Positions 18,664-26,700 of a DNA stretch of 64,000 nt are shown in pieces. Origin of the DNA: CBDCYS01 sp965226185 (lineage in GTDB: Bacteria > Acidobacteriota > Terriglobia > Bryobacterales > UBA6623); NCBI GenBank assembly GCA_965226185.1, contig CBDDCT010000007.1, positions 124,001 through 188,000 of the forward strand, given 5' to 3'. A program made the translations under genes and the position numbers. The notes beneath the pieces are model-generated. The model was not told the origin of the DNA and searched no databases. It saw nothing but the letters and a program-made list of their open reading frames with translations. Every line of letters starts with the position of its first letter. Position 1 is the stretch's first letter.

Positions 18664-21498
18664 TTGAAGCGAACCGCCAAAATACGTATTAACGAGCTCG
18701 CTCGTGAACTAGAAGTAAAAGCCGGAGCAATCATCGATTGTTTGCCGGGCTTTGGCGTCGAAGAGCCGAAAACTCACTCTAGCTCGCTTGAAGAAGAAGT
18801 AGCCAATAAGGTCAGGGAGGTGTTTCGTCGCGAGTCCGCGGACAAGGACACGCTTGCCAGCAGTGCCGAGACCCCGCCTCCAGCTCCCGCAAGCGCCGTC
18901 GATCAGGCCAAGCTGGAGAAGGTTTTGCCACCTCTTTCCCCGCGAAGAAAAGAAGTTCCCAGCTTGAGACCGTCGATTCCTATTGGCCGAGGGGCAACAC
19001 CGCTGCGGCCTCCCGTTCAGGCATTGAGGCCGCCCTTGAGGCGTCCGGCGGCTCAAGCAGCGCCCGTCACGGCGGCGATTCGTCCCGTGCCGGGTGAAGC
19101 GCCTGGCGGCCCGGCAGCTCCGCCGGCCCCACCCTTGGCGGCTGCCGCGGCTCGACCCGCGGGCTTGGCGACTCCCAGCCCGAAGATTCCGTCGGTCAGT
19201 TCCAGGCCGCCGGCGGCCGCGGCTGGACGGCCGGTGAAGCCGATCCCGACTCAACCGGCGGCTCGGGGCCCTCGGGCGCCGTTGGCTCCAGCTCTCGCCG
19301 CGCCCGCGGCTCCCCGGGTTAGGCCACCCATGCCGCCAAAACCAGTCGCGCCGGGGGGCCGTTTGAGACGTCCGCTGGTTCCGCCGGGAGGAACGGTAGC
19401 AAAAGCGGCTCAACCCGTAGGCAGAGCACGAGTGGCGCCCTCCGCGCCTCAAAAGCCAGTCGTTGTACCAGGGAAACCGATTTATCGGCGGCCCAAGCCT
19501 TCCGGGCCCATGCCCGGTATTCCGACGCCGCGTCCCACTGCCCGGCCGGGCATGCCGCGGCCCATGCATCCCGTGGCTCGCCCTGGTTTCGCACCCGGCC
19601 CTCCTGGGGCAAGGCCGCCGTTTAACCCGCGCAGGCCTCGCCCGACCCACGCACGGACCGCTCGCGACCGCGAAGCTGAACGGGAAGAAAGGCTGCTGCG
19701 GCGCCAGAACCGAACCGCCGCCCAAGCAACCGTCGCGGTCAACAAGGAGGTAACGGTCAGTGAAGGCACGACCGTGAAAGAGCTGGCCGAAAAGCTGGGC
19801 ATCAAGGCGAACCTGATCATCAAGGCACTGGTCGATCGCGGTCTGTTCGCGACCATCAACCAAACTCTCGACCTGGAGATGATCAACGACCTGTGCAAGC
19901 AGTTCGGGGCTACGACCACGGAGACGACCTTCGAAGAAGAAGCGATGTACGAGGTTGAGCAAGCCGAAGACGTCGGCGACCTGCTTCCGCGCGCTCCCGT
20001 GGTGACTGTGATGGGCCACGTCGATCACGGCAAAACCTCGCTGCTCGACGCGATCCGGGAAGCAAATGTCGCCGAACGCGAGGCCGGCGGCATCACGCAG
20101 GCCATCGGAGCCTACCACGTCGAAAACAACGGACGCCGTATCGTTTTCATCGACACGCCTGGACATGAAGCCTTCACGAGAATGCGGTCCCGCGGCGCAA
20201 AGATCACCGACGTTGTGGTCCTCGTTGTCGCCGCCGACGATGGCGTCATGCCGCAGACTCTGGAAGCCATCGATCACGCCAAGCTGGCCAAGGTTCCCAT
20301 CATGGTGGCCGTCAATAAGATCGACAAGGAAGGGGCGGACCCGGATCGGGTGAAACAGCAGCTCGCCGACCGCGGATTGCTGCCCGAAGACTGGGGAGGA
20401 GATACGGTGATGGTTCCTGTCTCCGCCCACACGAAAGAGAACCTCGGCCTGCTATTGGAAATGATCCTGCTGGTCGCGGACCTGAAAGAACTCACGGCGA
20501 ATCCGGACCGTCCCGCCGTCGGAACGGTTCTCGAATGCAAACTGGACCGCGGTCAAGGGCCGGTCGCCACTGTCTTGATACAGAACGGTTCCATTAGAGT
20601 CGGAGATCACTTCTTGGTCGGCTCCGTTTTCGGCCGTGTGCGCGCCCTCATCGATGACCGTGGCGTGAAAGTGAAAGAGGCTGGACCCGCCTCCGCGGTG
20701 CTTGTCTTGGGGCTGGAGGGCATCCCTGAACCGGGAGACTCCCTGCAGGTTGTCACCGATACCGACAAAGCCAAAAAGATCGCCGAGTATCGCGAAGACA
20801 AACTCCGCGAGCAGGCCATGGCCAAGACGGCCCGGCTGTCTCTCGATCAGTTCCAGGAACAGCTTCGAGAGGGCCAAATCAAGGAACTCCGGGTCGTCCT
20901 CAAAGCGGATGTGCAAGGTTCGGTCGAAGTGCTGACCGACAGCCTGCAAAAAATCTCTACCGATCAGGTCAGAGTTCGCATGATCCACAGCGGTGTCGGG
21001 GCCATTTCAGAATCAGACGTGCTGCTGGCTACGGCCGCGAACGCTGTCATTATCGGATTCAACGTGCGCCCTGAAAGATCCGCCACCGTCCTGGCCGCCC
21101 GCGATAACGTCGACGTCCGGCTGCACACGGTGATTTACGAGTTGCTCGACGAGTTGAAGAAAGCCATGGCCGGCTTACTCGACCCGGTTATCAAGGAAAC
21201 CTTCCACGGGCGCGCCGACGTACAGGAAGTCTTCCACATCACCAAACTCGGCGCCATCGCGGGTTGTATCGTGCAGGACGGCCGCGCAACCAGGAATAGC
21301 CAGGTAAGACTGCTGCGAGACAATGTCGTCGTATACACCGGAAAGGTCTCCTCGCTGCGCCACTTCAAGGACGAGGCCTCGGAGGTTCGCTCCGGTCAGG
21401 AGTGCGGCATTGGTCTTGAAAACTACGGTGACATCAAGCAGGGCGATGTAATCGAGCTGTTCGCCACCGAGAAAGTGGCCCAAGAAGTTCTTGTGTAG
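18664..21498 (+). CDS. infB: translation initiation factor IF-2
   Basis: IF-2 is the GTPase that brings initiator tRNA to the 30S subunit. The 944-residue protein has an IF2_N segment at its start, a Pro/Ala/Arg-rich linker of about 270 residues, a second IF2_N unit (GTTVKELAEKLGIKANLIIK), then the GTPase with GHVDHGKTSLL near 450, DTPGHEAF and NKID, and the C-terminal domains ending EVLV. Translation starts at TTG 18664 with a good GAAGGAG site at about 18646-18652 inside the end of nusA. Confidence 0.97.
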   Translation: MKRTAKIRINELARELEVKAGAIIDCLPGFGVEEPKTHSSSLEEEVANKVREVFRRESADKDTLASSAETPPPAPASAVDQAKLEKVLPPLSPRRKEVPSLRPSIPIGRGATPLRPPVQALRPPLRRPAAQAAPVTAAIRPVPGEAPGGPAAPPAPPLAAAAARPAGLATPSPKIPSVSSRPPAAAAGRPVKPIPTQPAARGPRAPLAPALAAPAAPRVRPPMPPKPVAPGGRLRRPLVPPGGTVAKAAQPVGRARVAPSAPQKPVVVPGKPIYRRPKPSGPMPGIPTPRPTARPGMPRPMHPVARPGFAPGPPGARPPFNPRRPRPTHARTARDREAEREERLLRRQNRTAAQATVAVNKEVTVSEGTTVKELAEKLGIKANLIIKALVDRGLFATINQTLDLEMINDLCKQFGATTTETTFEEEAMYEVEQAEDVGDLLPRAPVVTVMGHVDHGKTSLLDAIREANVAEREAGGITQAIGAYHVENNGRRIVFIDTPGHEAFTRMRSRGAKITDVVVLVVAADDGVMPQTLEAIDHAKLAKVPIMVAVNKIDKEGADPDRVKQQLADRGLLPEDWGGDTVMVPVSAHTKENLGLLLEMILLVADLKELTANPDRPAVGTVLECKLDRGQGPVATVLIQNGSIRVGDHFLVGSVFGRVRALIDDRGVKVKEAGPASAVLVLGLEGIPEPGDSLQVVTDTDKAKKIAEYREDKLREQAMAKTARLSLDQFQEQLREGQIKELRVVLKADVQGSVEVLTDSLQKISTDQVRVRMIHSGVGAISESDVLLATAANAVIIGFNVRPERSATVLAARDNVDVRLHTVIYELLDELKKAMAGLLDPVIKETFHGRADVQEVFHITKLGAIAGCIVQDGRATRNSQVRLLRDNVVVYTGKVSSLRHFKDEASEVRSGQECGIGLENYGDIKQGDVIELFATEKVAQEVLV

Positions 21499-21506
21499 AC
21501 GGCCTC

Positions 21507-21803
21507 ATGTCCAGCGGAGCCATCACGGTTGGGCTCCTCACGCTTGAGCTCCACATCACTCATTCTCATTCGCTCAAAGATAAGCGTCAGGTATTGCGTG
21601 GTCTGAAGGACCGGCTTCGCGGCCGGTTCAACATATCCATTGCTGAAGTCGGCTTCCAGGACACTTGGCAGAGGTCTCTGGTCGGCGTCGTCACGGTCTC
21701 CGGCGAGCAAAGCCGGGCTCAGGAGACTCTTGACCGTGCCGAAGAAGAGGCTGCGCGGCTCCTCGGGGATGATCTGATCGGAACGGAACGCGATTTTTTC
21801 TAA
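21507..21803 (+). CDS. YlxP-like DUF503 protein
   Basis: The 98-residue protein matches DUF503 (YlxP family), a small protein regularly found between infB and rbfA. Typical segments are LELHITHSHSLKDKRQVLRG and RFNISIAEVGFQDTWQRS. The function is not established; the gene position suggests a link to ribosome assembly. Its stop overlaps the next start in a TAATG arrangement, which points to translational coupling. Confidence 0.9.
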   Translation: MSSGAITVGLLTLELHITHSHSLKDKRQVLRGLKDRLRGRFNISIAEVGFQDTWQRSLVGVVTVSGEQSRAQETLDRAEEEAARLLGDDLIGTERDFF

Positions 21804-23149
21804 TGCCTGCAAGAAGCACGCGAGCCGGGAAAATCGCTGAGCAGATCCAGAAGGATCTCAGCGACATACTGGCGACCGAGGTGGCCGACCCCCGACTCGA
21901 ATCGGTGACGATTACTCGAGTGCATCTATCGGGCGACCACAGGAACGCCAAGGTATTGTTTACCGTTAGCGGCGGCGAGGCTTCCGAGCGGGAGCTGTCC
22001 GTCGCATTGCGGCACGCAGCCGGCTTCCTGCGCGCGGAGCTGGCCCAGAGACTGCAAACCCGCGTTACTCCACAGTTGGTCTTTCACGTCGACCGCGGTC
22101 AGAAGAGTTACGAGCGCATTGAGACGCTTTTCGCTCGCCTGAAGAAACGCGCAAAGACCCTCTCTCTGCTGGTAATTCTGGCTCTGAGTTTAACCCTCGG
22201 CACGGGAGTTGCCCTGAGGGCCTATAAGCGCCCGCTCGAGCGTTACGAAGCCAGTTTTTCGGTTATGGGTACGGTGTTTACCGTCGTGGCCTATGGCGAA
22301 AAGAAGGGCTTTCTTGCCTCAGCGGTGCAAATGGCGTTCGACGAATCCGAGCGCATCGATCGATTGCTCAGCAACTATAAGCCCGAAAGCGAACTCAGCC
22401 GGATCAACGGTAACGGGGCCGGGCGGCCTCTGGTCATTTCCAGAGAAATGGCTGAGCTGCTGGAGACATGCCTGGACTACAGCCGCCGAAGTGAAGGCGC
22501 GTTTGACATCACGGTCGGTCCGCTGATGCGAGCGTGGGGCTTCTACAGAGGTTCGGGCAAGCTTCCCAGCTCGCGGGCGGTAGAACAATCCCGAAAGCTC
22601 GTGGGATACCAGAATGTCGAACTCGATCGCGACAAGCCGAGCGTCCGCTTGCGCCGGTCGGGCGTCGAACTCGACCCGGGCGGGATCGGGAAAGGATACG
22701 CCGTGGATCGAATGGCCGCCAAGATGCGGCGCGCGGGACTCGGGAGTTTCTTCATCAGCGCCGGCGGCAGCAGTATTTACGCGTCGGGTCATCCACCGCA
22801 AGAGGTGCGAGGCTGGCACGTGCGCATTCGTGACCCCAAGGATTCCGGCTCCACGGTCGAGCATCTCTACCTGAAGAACCAGTCGCTCTCTACTTCAGGA
22901 GCGTATGAGAAGTTCTTCGAAGTCGAAGGGAAGACGTATAGCCACATCATGGATCCGCGGACAGGGTGGCCGGCGTCTGGGGTGGTATCGGTGTCGGTTC
23001 TCGCCGACAGAACGCTAGACAGCGAAGCCTGGGCAACAGCGTTATTCGTGAACGGGCCGGACTGGGCGGCTGCCCGGGGACCGGCAGGCCTGCGGATTCA
23101 CCTCTGCCTGGCGGTTGGAGGGTGCGCCTGGATACCGCCGCGGGACTAA
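21803..23149 (+). CDS. RbfA-membrane segment-ApbE fusion protein
   Basis: One open frame of 448 residues joins two unrelated families. Residues 1-115 are a complete RbfA, the 30S maturation factor (IQKDLSDILATEVADPRL, VTPQLVFHVDRGQKS). Residues 113-140 are a KKR plus hydrophobic stretch like a signal peptide or anchor. Residues 150-448 are ApbE, the FAD:protein FMN transferase (FSVMGTVFTVVAYG, GVELDPGGIGKGYAVD, SHIMDPRTGWP, DSEAWATALFVNG), ending in a normal-looking LCLAVGGCAWIP. RbfA works in the cytosol and ApbE outside the membrane, so a single protein is odd. A CTG at 22139, inside a CTGA overlap, could be a degraded or rare ApbE start, and a sequencing frameshift must be excluded. Both domains look intact. 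Confidence 0.85.
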   Translation: MPARSTRAGKIAEQIQKDLSDILATEVADPRLESVTITRVHLSGDHRNAKVLFTVSGGEASERELSVALRHAAGFLRAELAQRLQTRVTPQLVFHVDRGQKSYERIETLFARLKKRAKTLSLLVILALSLTLGTGVALRAYKRPLERYEASFSVMGTVFTVVAYGEKKGFLASAVQMAFDESERIDRLLSNYKPESELSRINGNGAGRPLVISREMAELLETCLDYSRRSEGAFDITVGPLMRAWGFYRGSGKLPSSRAVEQSRKLVGYQNVELDRDKPSVRLRRSGVELDPGGIGKGYAVDRMAAKMRRAGLGSFFISAGGSSIYASGHPPQEVRGWHVRIRDPKDSGSTVEHLYLKNQSLSTSGAYEKFFEVEGKTYSHIMDPRTGWPASGVVSVSVLADRTLDSEAWATALFVNGPDWAAARGPAGLRIHLCLAVGGCAWIPPRD

Positions 23150-23208
23150 CGCCGCCGGCGAGACCCTTCTCAATCGGGAAGGATGCCACTCAAGCCCGGG
23201 AGAAAACT

Positions 23209-23266
23209 TTACTGCAAGGACGCATTGCTGATGATGCTGGTCATCTTGCTGAAGATAACGCTGATA
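23209..23266 (-). pseudogene. 3' piece of a split Flp pilin gene
   Basis: Read on the minus strand, this piece encodes the last residues of an Flp pilin (ISVIFSKMTSIISNASLQ) and a TAA stop. It is cut off by the IS1380-like element at 23267-25067. With the piece at 25068-25203 and one copy of the TGATA target duplication removed, it restores a 62-codon gene, the same length as the three intact neighbours. Confidence 0.9.
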
Positions 23267-25067
23267 CCTGAATTATGCACTGCGGGGTGCACCGGAGGAG
23301 GGCTGAGCCGCCAGGGGCCATTTGGGGGACCCCCGAAAACATGGGGTAATAAGGTAGGCTGGCAAAGATTTCAGCTTCGCCAGTCAACCCCAAGGAGGTC
23401 ACCCAAATGGTTACCAAGCGAAAACAGCATAGCTCCCGAAGGCCCGTCAAACAAGGCCGGGGCGCGAGGGCCCCGCGGCCCAATAAAATCGGGGCTGCCA
23501 CGCCTTATCACTTCCGCGGCAAGAATCTGACTCCCTACGGCGGCTTGCTGCCCGTCGCCACCCTGCTCGAAAAACTCGGCTTCCAGGCGCTGCTGGAAGA
23601 AACCATCACGAACAAACGAATCACCCGTGTGATGAGCCTCTACCAGTTTGTGCTGGCCCTCGTGCTGGGCCTCTATGTCGGCTTTGCGCGGCTGAACCAA
23701 CTCCGCTTCATCGCCCGCGACCCCATCTTGACCGGCATCTTGCAAGTGACGCGTCTGCCGCCGCAGTCCACGCTGTGGCGCTTTCTGGCCTCGCTGCACC
23801 TCAACGTGGCGAAGCAGATCCTTTCCATTCAGCGCCAGCTGCGGGAACGAGTCTGGGCCGCGGCCCAGGTGAAATTGGAGACGGTGACGCTGGACACCGA
23901 CACCACCGTGCACACGCTCTACGGCCGCCAGATGGGCGGGCGCAAGAGTTACAACCCCAAGAACAAGGGCAAGCGCAGCTACCAGCCGATACTGACTTTC
24001 CTGGCCGAGACGCGCGAATACCTGATGGGCGGGTTGCGCAACGGCGACCGGCCCACGGGCCGGCAGATCGCCGCCCACCTCGAGAGCGCCTTTCGGGCTT
24101 TGCCGCACGGCGTGAAGAAAATCCTGGCGCGGGCCGATTCCGGGTTTTATTGCTGGGAGGCGGTGGAGGCCTATGAAAAGGCGGCTTGTCAGTTCGTCAT
24201 CGTGGCGCGCAAGACCAGGCGGCTGGTCGAGCAGTTGCAGCAAGCGGCCTGGAAGCCCTCGCCCCACAGCGATGCGGATGCGGAATGCGAATTCCTCTAC
24301 CAGCCGCAGGGCTGGGCGCGGGCCTGTCGTTTCCTGGCGCTGCGTTACGAAAACGAACCCGCGGCCGGCGCGGCCGAGCAATACCAGCTGTTTGCCACCA
24401 GCGCTTACACCTACCGCGTGTTTGTCACCAACCTGGCCGAACCGATCGCGGCGGTGGTGTGGTTTTACAATCAGCGCGCCGCAGCCGAGAACCTCATCAA
24501 GGAGGCCAACAACGACGCCGGGCTGGCGGCCCATCCCTCGCGCCGCTTTGACATGAACCGCAATCACTTTCAGCTGGCCATGCTGGCCTACAACCTCAAC
24601 TGCTGGCTGCTGCTGTTCAACCGCGAAGCCCAAGCCAGCGTGGAGACACTGCGGCACACCACCCTGGCGACGGCGCGGCTGCGCTTTCTGTTCGTGGCGG
24701 CCAAGATCTGGCGGCACGCCGGCAGAACGGGTGTCAGCTACAGCGATCATTATGAGGAAAAGGGCCTGTTTGAACGGCTGATGCGGCGGCTGCGGGCGAT
24801 GGGGCCACCGGGATCGAGCTTCGCGCCGGTGGTGGAGGGTGCGCTGAGTTGAGGGGCGCTCCATGCATAAAATTTCATGCACTCGCCGCAACGTACTGGG
24901 AACACGCCGCTTGCCCGCCCGCTTTTGCCCGCCGGGATTGGCAGGCGGCTCAAACAGGGAGGGAAACAGAGGAAAAGACGACTTGCTAAATCACTGAGTT
25001 GACACGACTGCCGCTACCGCCACAACTCCATCGGCGATGGCTACGCCGAATCTGTGCATAATTCAGG
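23267..25067 (+). mobile_element. complete IS1380-like element, 1801 bp, with 5-bp target duplication
   Basis: The ends are a perfect 14-bp inverted repeat, CCTGAATTATGCAC at 23267-23280 and its complement at 25054-25067. They are flanked by the direct repeat TGATA (23262-23266 and 25068-25072). Inside are one transposase gene and about 215 bp of 3' non-coding DNA, which holds a subterminal palindrome resembling the ends (GCATAAAATTTCATGC near 24866). The element has split a flp pilin gene. A 530-bp deletion derivative lies at 47290-47819. Confidence 0.95.
23407..24852 (+). CDS. IS1380-family transposase
   Basis: The 481-residue DDE transposase catalyses movement of the surrounding element. 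The catalytic core is visible in the order LDTDTTVHTLYGRQ (first Asp), ILARADSGFYCWEA (second Asp) and FYNQRAAAENLIKEANND (Glu). The N-terminus is basic. The start is ATG 23407 with an AAGGAG just upstream (CCAAGGAGGTCACCCAA). The frame is intact, so the element may be active. Confidence 0.9.
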   Translation: MVTKRKQHSSRRPVKQGRGARAPRPNKIGAATPYHFRGKNLTPYGGLLPVATLLEKLGFQALLEETITNKRITRVMSLYQFVLALVLGLYVGFARLNQLRFIARDPILTGILQVTRLPPQSTLWRFLASLHLNVAKQILSIQRQLRERVWAAAQVKLETVTLDTDTTVHTLYGRQMGGRKSYNPKNKGKRSYQPILTFLAETREYLMGGLRNGDRPTGRQIAAHLESAFRALPHGVKKILARADSGFYCWEAVEAYEKAACQFVIVARKTRRLVEQLQQAAWKPSPHSDADAECEFLYQPQGWARACRFLALRYENEPAAGAAEQYQLFATSAYTYRVFVTNLAEPIAAVVWFYNQRAAAENLIKEANNDAGLAAHPSRRFDMNRNHFQLAMLAYNLNCWLLLFNREAQASVETLRHTTLATARLRFLFVAAKIWRHAGRTGVSYSDHYEEKGLFERLMRRLRAMGPPGSSFAPVVEGALS

Positions 25068-25203
25068 TGATACCGTTGGCAATTGGCGGCAAAAAGGCCC
25101 CGGCCGCAACAGCGATAAAACCTGCCAACAACGCATACTCGACCATATCTTGCGCTTTCTCATCCCGGCTGAGCCCGAGGAAGAAACGCTGTAGCCTTTG
25201 CAT
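25068..25203 (-). pseudogene. 5' piece of a split Flp pilin gene
   Basis: From ATG at 25203 the minus strand reads MQRLQRFFLGLSRDEKAQDM then VEYALLAGFIAVAAGAFLPP, the Flp prepilin N-terminus with the peptidase region and the conserved Glu of QDMVEYAL. It ends at the IS1380-like insertion. It is the most divergent of the four flp paralogues (FFLGLSRDEKA in place of LILRLVKDERG). Confidence 0.92.
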
Positions 25204-25447
25204 GACTCCTCCAAATAGTTACATCATCTGATAATGCTTGAACCCCGGTTCAGCACACCTCACCGGGTCCCTAGAGACATCTGCGTTGGTGACAATTGGA
25301 ACTTGACAAGACTACTTACAATTTGGGCTTGCCCGGGTATGCCCCAGACCTCTCAACGCGCCAGATTGTCAGGCGCGGAAAAGGCTAATCGGAGGCTGGC
25401 CCAGCGGAGCCATCACCTCCGACATACCCCAATTCACCAGTTCTTGA

Positions 25448-25636
25448 CTACTGCAGCGCGGCGTTGCTTATCAGACTGGTCATCTTGCTGAAGATTATGC
25501 TGATGCCGTTGGCGATGCCAGGCAGCAGAGCGCCCGCTGCTACCGCGATAAAGCCGGCAAGCAGCGCGTACTCGACCATGTCTTGTCCACGCTCGTCGTT
25601 CAGAATCCTCAAAACTAACGCATGCAACTTATTCAT
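25448..25636 (-). CDS. Flp family type IVb pilin
   Basis: The 62-residue prepilin has the short basic leader MNKLHALVLRILNDERG, the QDMVEYALLAGFIAVAAGA cleavage/hydrophobic region with the conserved Glu, and a short C-terminus (FSKMTSLISNAALQ). It would be cleaved by a prepilin peptidase and assembled by the Tad system. It is one of three intact flp genes and one split copy in 5.4 kb, all on the minus strand. A conserved block lies about 88 bp before its ATG. Confidence 0.92.
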   Translation of the reverse strand: MNKLHALVLRILNDERGQDMVEYALLAGFIAVAAGALLPGIANGISIIFSKMTSLISNAALQ

Positions 25637-26281
25637 TCCCCTCTCCTTGTTGTTCTTCGAGCAAAGTGAAACTAAGGGATATCATTTAATCCCTACTCTT
25701 CAATGATGCAACAACCACAAGGTGTTGCCAATAGGCCGAGCGTACTGTTTTTCACCTACGATATCTAGTACCAAAGTCCTGCTACCGCGGGCCTAGCGAA
25801 GGACTCAAAACGGAGCAATCAAGCGCCGGCATGAAAAGCGTCCGCAGGGAAATCTTTCTCCCTCCACGTCAAGTGCCACGACAACCAAAACCCATAACCA
25901 TATTTTCTTAAATGGTTTACGTGGCAGCCGTTGGGAGAGACTCAACAGCGCCGTTTCCCGGATTCAGGCTCGGCTGAAGACGGAGGAAACGCTCTAGAAG
26001 GACTATGTCCCTTGGTCTCTTAAGTAGTACTCCAGGTCACACGAATGAAGACATAACCCACGGAAAGCGGCCTGGGCCGGTGAGAAAGGGATTTCAGAGA
26101 GGCTGCTTGCGGCAAGTGTGGCGAATCCGGTCGCAGGCAAACCGGCATAAAGCGGACATCGTCGCGCCTGTCGCCGTGCTTGGGAAAACCTCTTTCGGGC
26201 GACCTGGGATAGATCGTTTTGATCGGCGCGGGGTGAAACAGTCGGGAGGATCGTAGGGAGGGAGCCGGTGGCCAAGCAGTC
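25637..26281. other. intergenic region between flp genes
   Basis: Its left end holds the flp leader block at 25725-25754 (TTGCCAATAGGCCGAGCGTA and a T-run). The remaining 500 bp contain no credible gene on either strand; short open frames lack family features or ribosome binding sites. Confidence 0.6.
25725..25754 (-). promoter_or_regulatory. conserved upstream block of the first intact flp gene
   Basis: The motif, on the plus strand TTGCCAATAGGCCGAGCGTA plus CTGTTTTTCA, recurs with small changes at 26613-26642 and 28621-28650. All three sit 86-89 bp before the flp start codons. Such fixed spacing suggests a shared promoter or activator site. I could not fit it to a standard sigma70 or sigma54 promoter. 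Confidence 0.55.
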
Positions 26282-26308
26282 AGAGGCCACCCCGCGGGAT
26301 GGCCTCTA
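26282..26308 (-). terminator. hairpin downstream of the second flp gene
   Basis: An inverted repeat GAGGCCA-CCCCGCGGGA-TGGCCTC lies about 30 bp after the flp stop. An almost identical hairpin follows the third flp gene at 28290-28316. The T-run is weak, so it may act as a terminator or as an RNA 3'-end stabiliser. Confidence 0.55.
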
Positions 26309-26336
26309 AAATGCTGCATAACGTTGAATCAGCTTC

Positions 26337-26525
26337 TTACGCTTGTGCGGCGTTTCCAACCAAGCTCGCCATCTTGCTGAAGATGATGCTGATGTTGTTG
26401 GAAATACCAGGCAGGATCGCGCCCGCGGCGACGGCGATAAAGCCCGCCAGCAGAGCGTATTCCACCATGTCTTGACCACGCTCGTCTTTAACAAGCCTGA
26501 GGATCAAACTGTACAGTCTGTTCAT
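26337..26525 (-). CDS. Flp family type IVb pilin
   Basis: The 62-residue prepilin (MNKLYS-type paralogue, here MNRLYSLILRLVKDERG) has the QDMVEYALLAGFIAVAAGA core and the C-terminus FSKMASLVGNAAQA. It is nearly identical to the flp gene at 28347-28535, including leader block and downstream hairpin, so the two arose by a recent duplication of the whole unit. The IS256 element now lies between them. Confidence 0.92.
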   Translation of the reverse strand: MNRLYSLILRLVKDERGQDMVEYALLAGFIAVAAGAILPGISNNISIIFSKMASLVGNAAQA

Positions 26526-26612
26526 TTCCTATCTCCTTTTTCTGTTGACTCCTAAAATCGATTGTGCTGTGCCACAACCACTGCATCCATGATGCGGCAG
26601 GACCCCGTTTTC

Positions 26613-26642
26613 TGCCAATGGCCCGAGAGTACCCTTTTCTCA
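26613..26642 (-). promoter_or_regulatory. conserved upstream block of the second intact flp gene
   Basis: TGCCAATGGCCCGAGAGTAC followed by CCTTTTCTCA, 88 bp before the start codon at 26525. It matches the blocks at 25725 and 28621. Confidence 0.55.
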
Positions 26643-26700
26643 CAAGGTGAAAACACTAGGGATCAGGCCCGCCTTAGTGGGGTGTGCGGATCGGCATGGA

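Noticed and set aside
18709..20430. A 573-codon minus-strand frame opposite infB
   Set aside because: It mirrors the Pro/Ala/Arg-rich linker of IF-2 and has no features of its own.
22960..23149. Suspected frameshift at the ApbE C-terminus
   Set aside because: The end LRIHLCLAVGGCAWIPPRD fits the usual hydrophobic-Cys-Trp ending of ApbE proteins, so the frame is probably intact.
25801..26281. Small minus-strand frames between flp genes
   Set aside because: No ribosome binding sites, no motifs, and mutually overlapping frames typical of non-coding GC-rich DNA.
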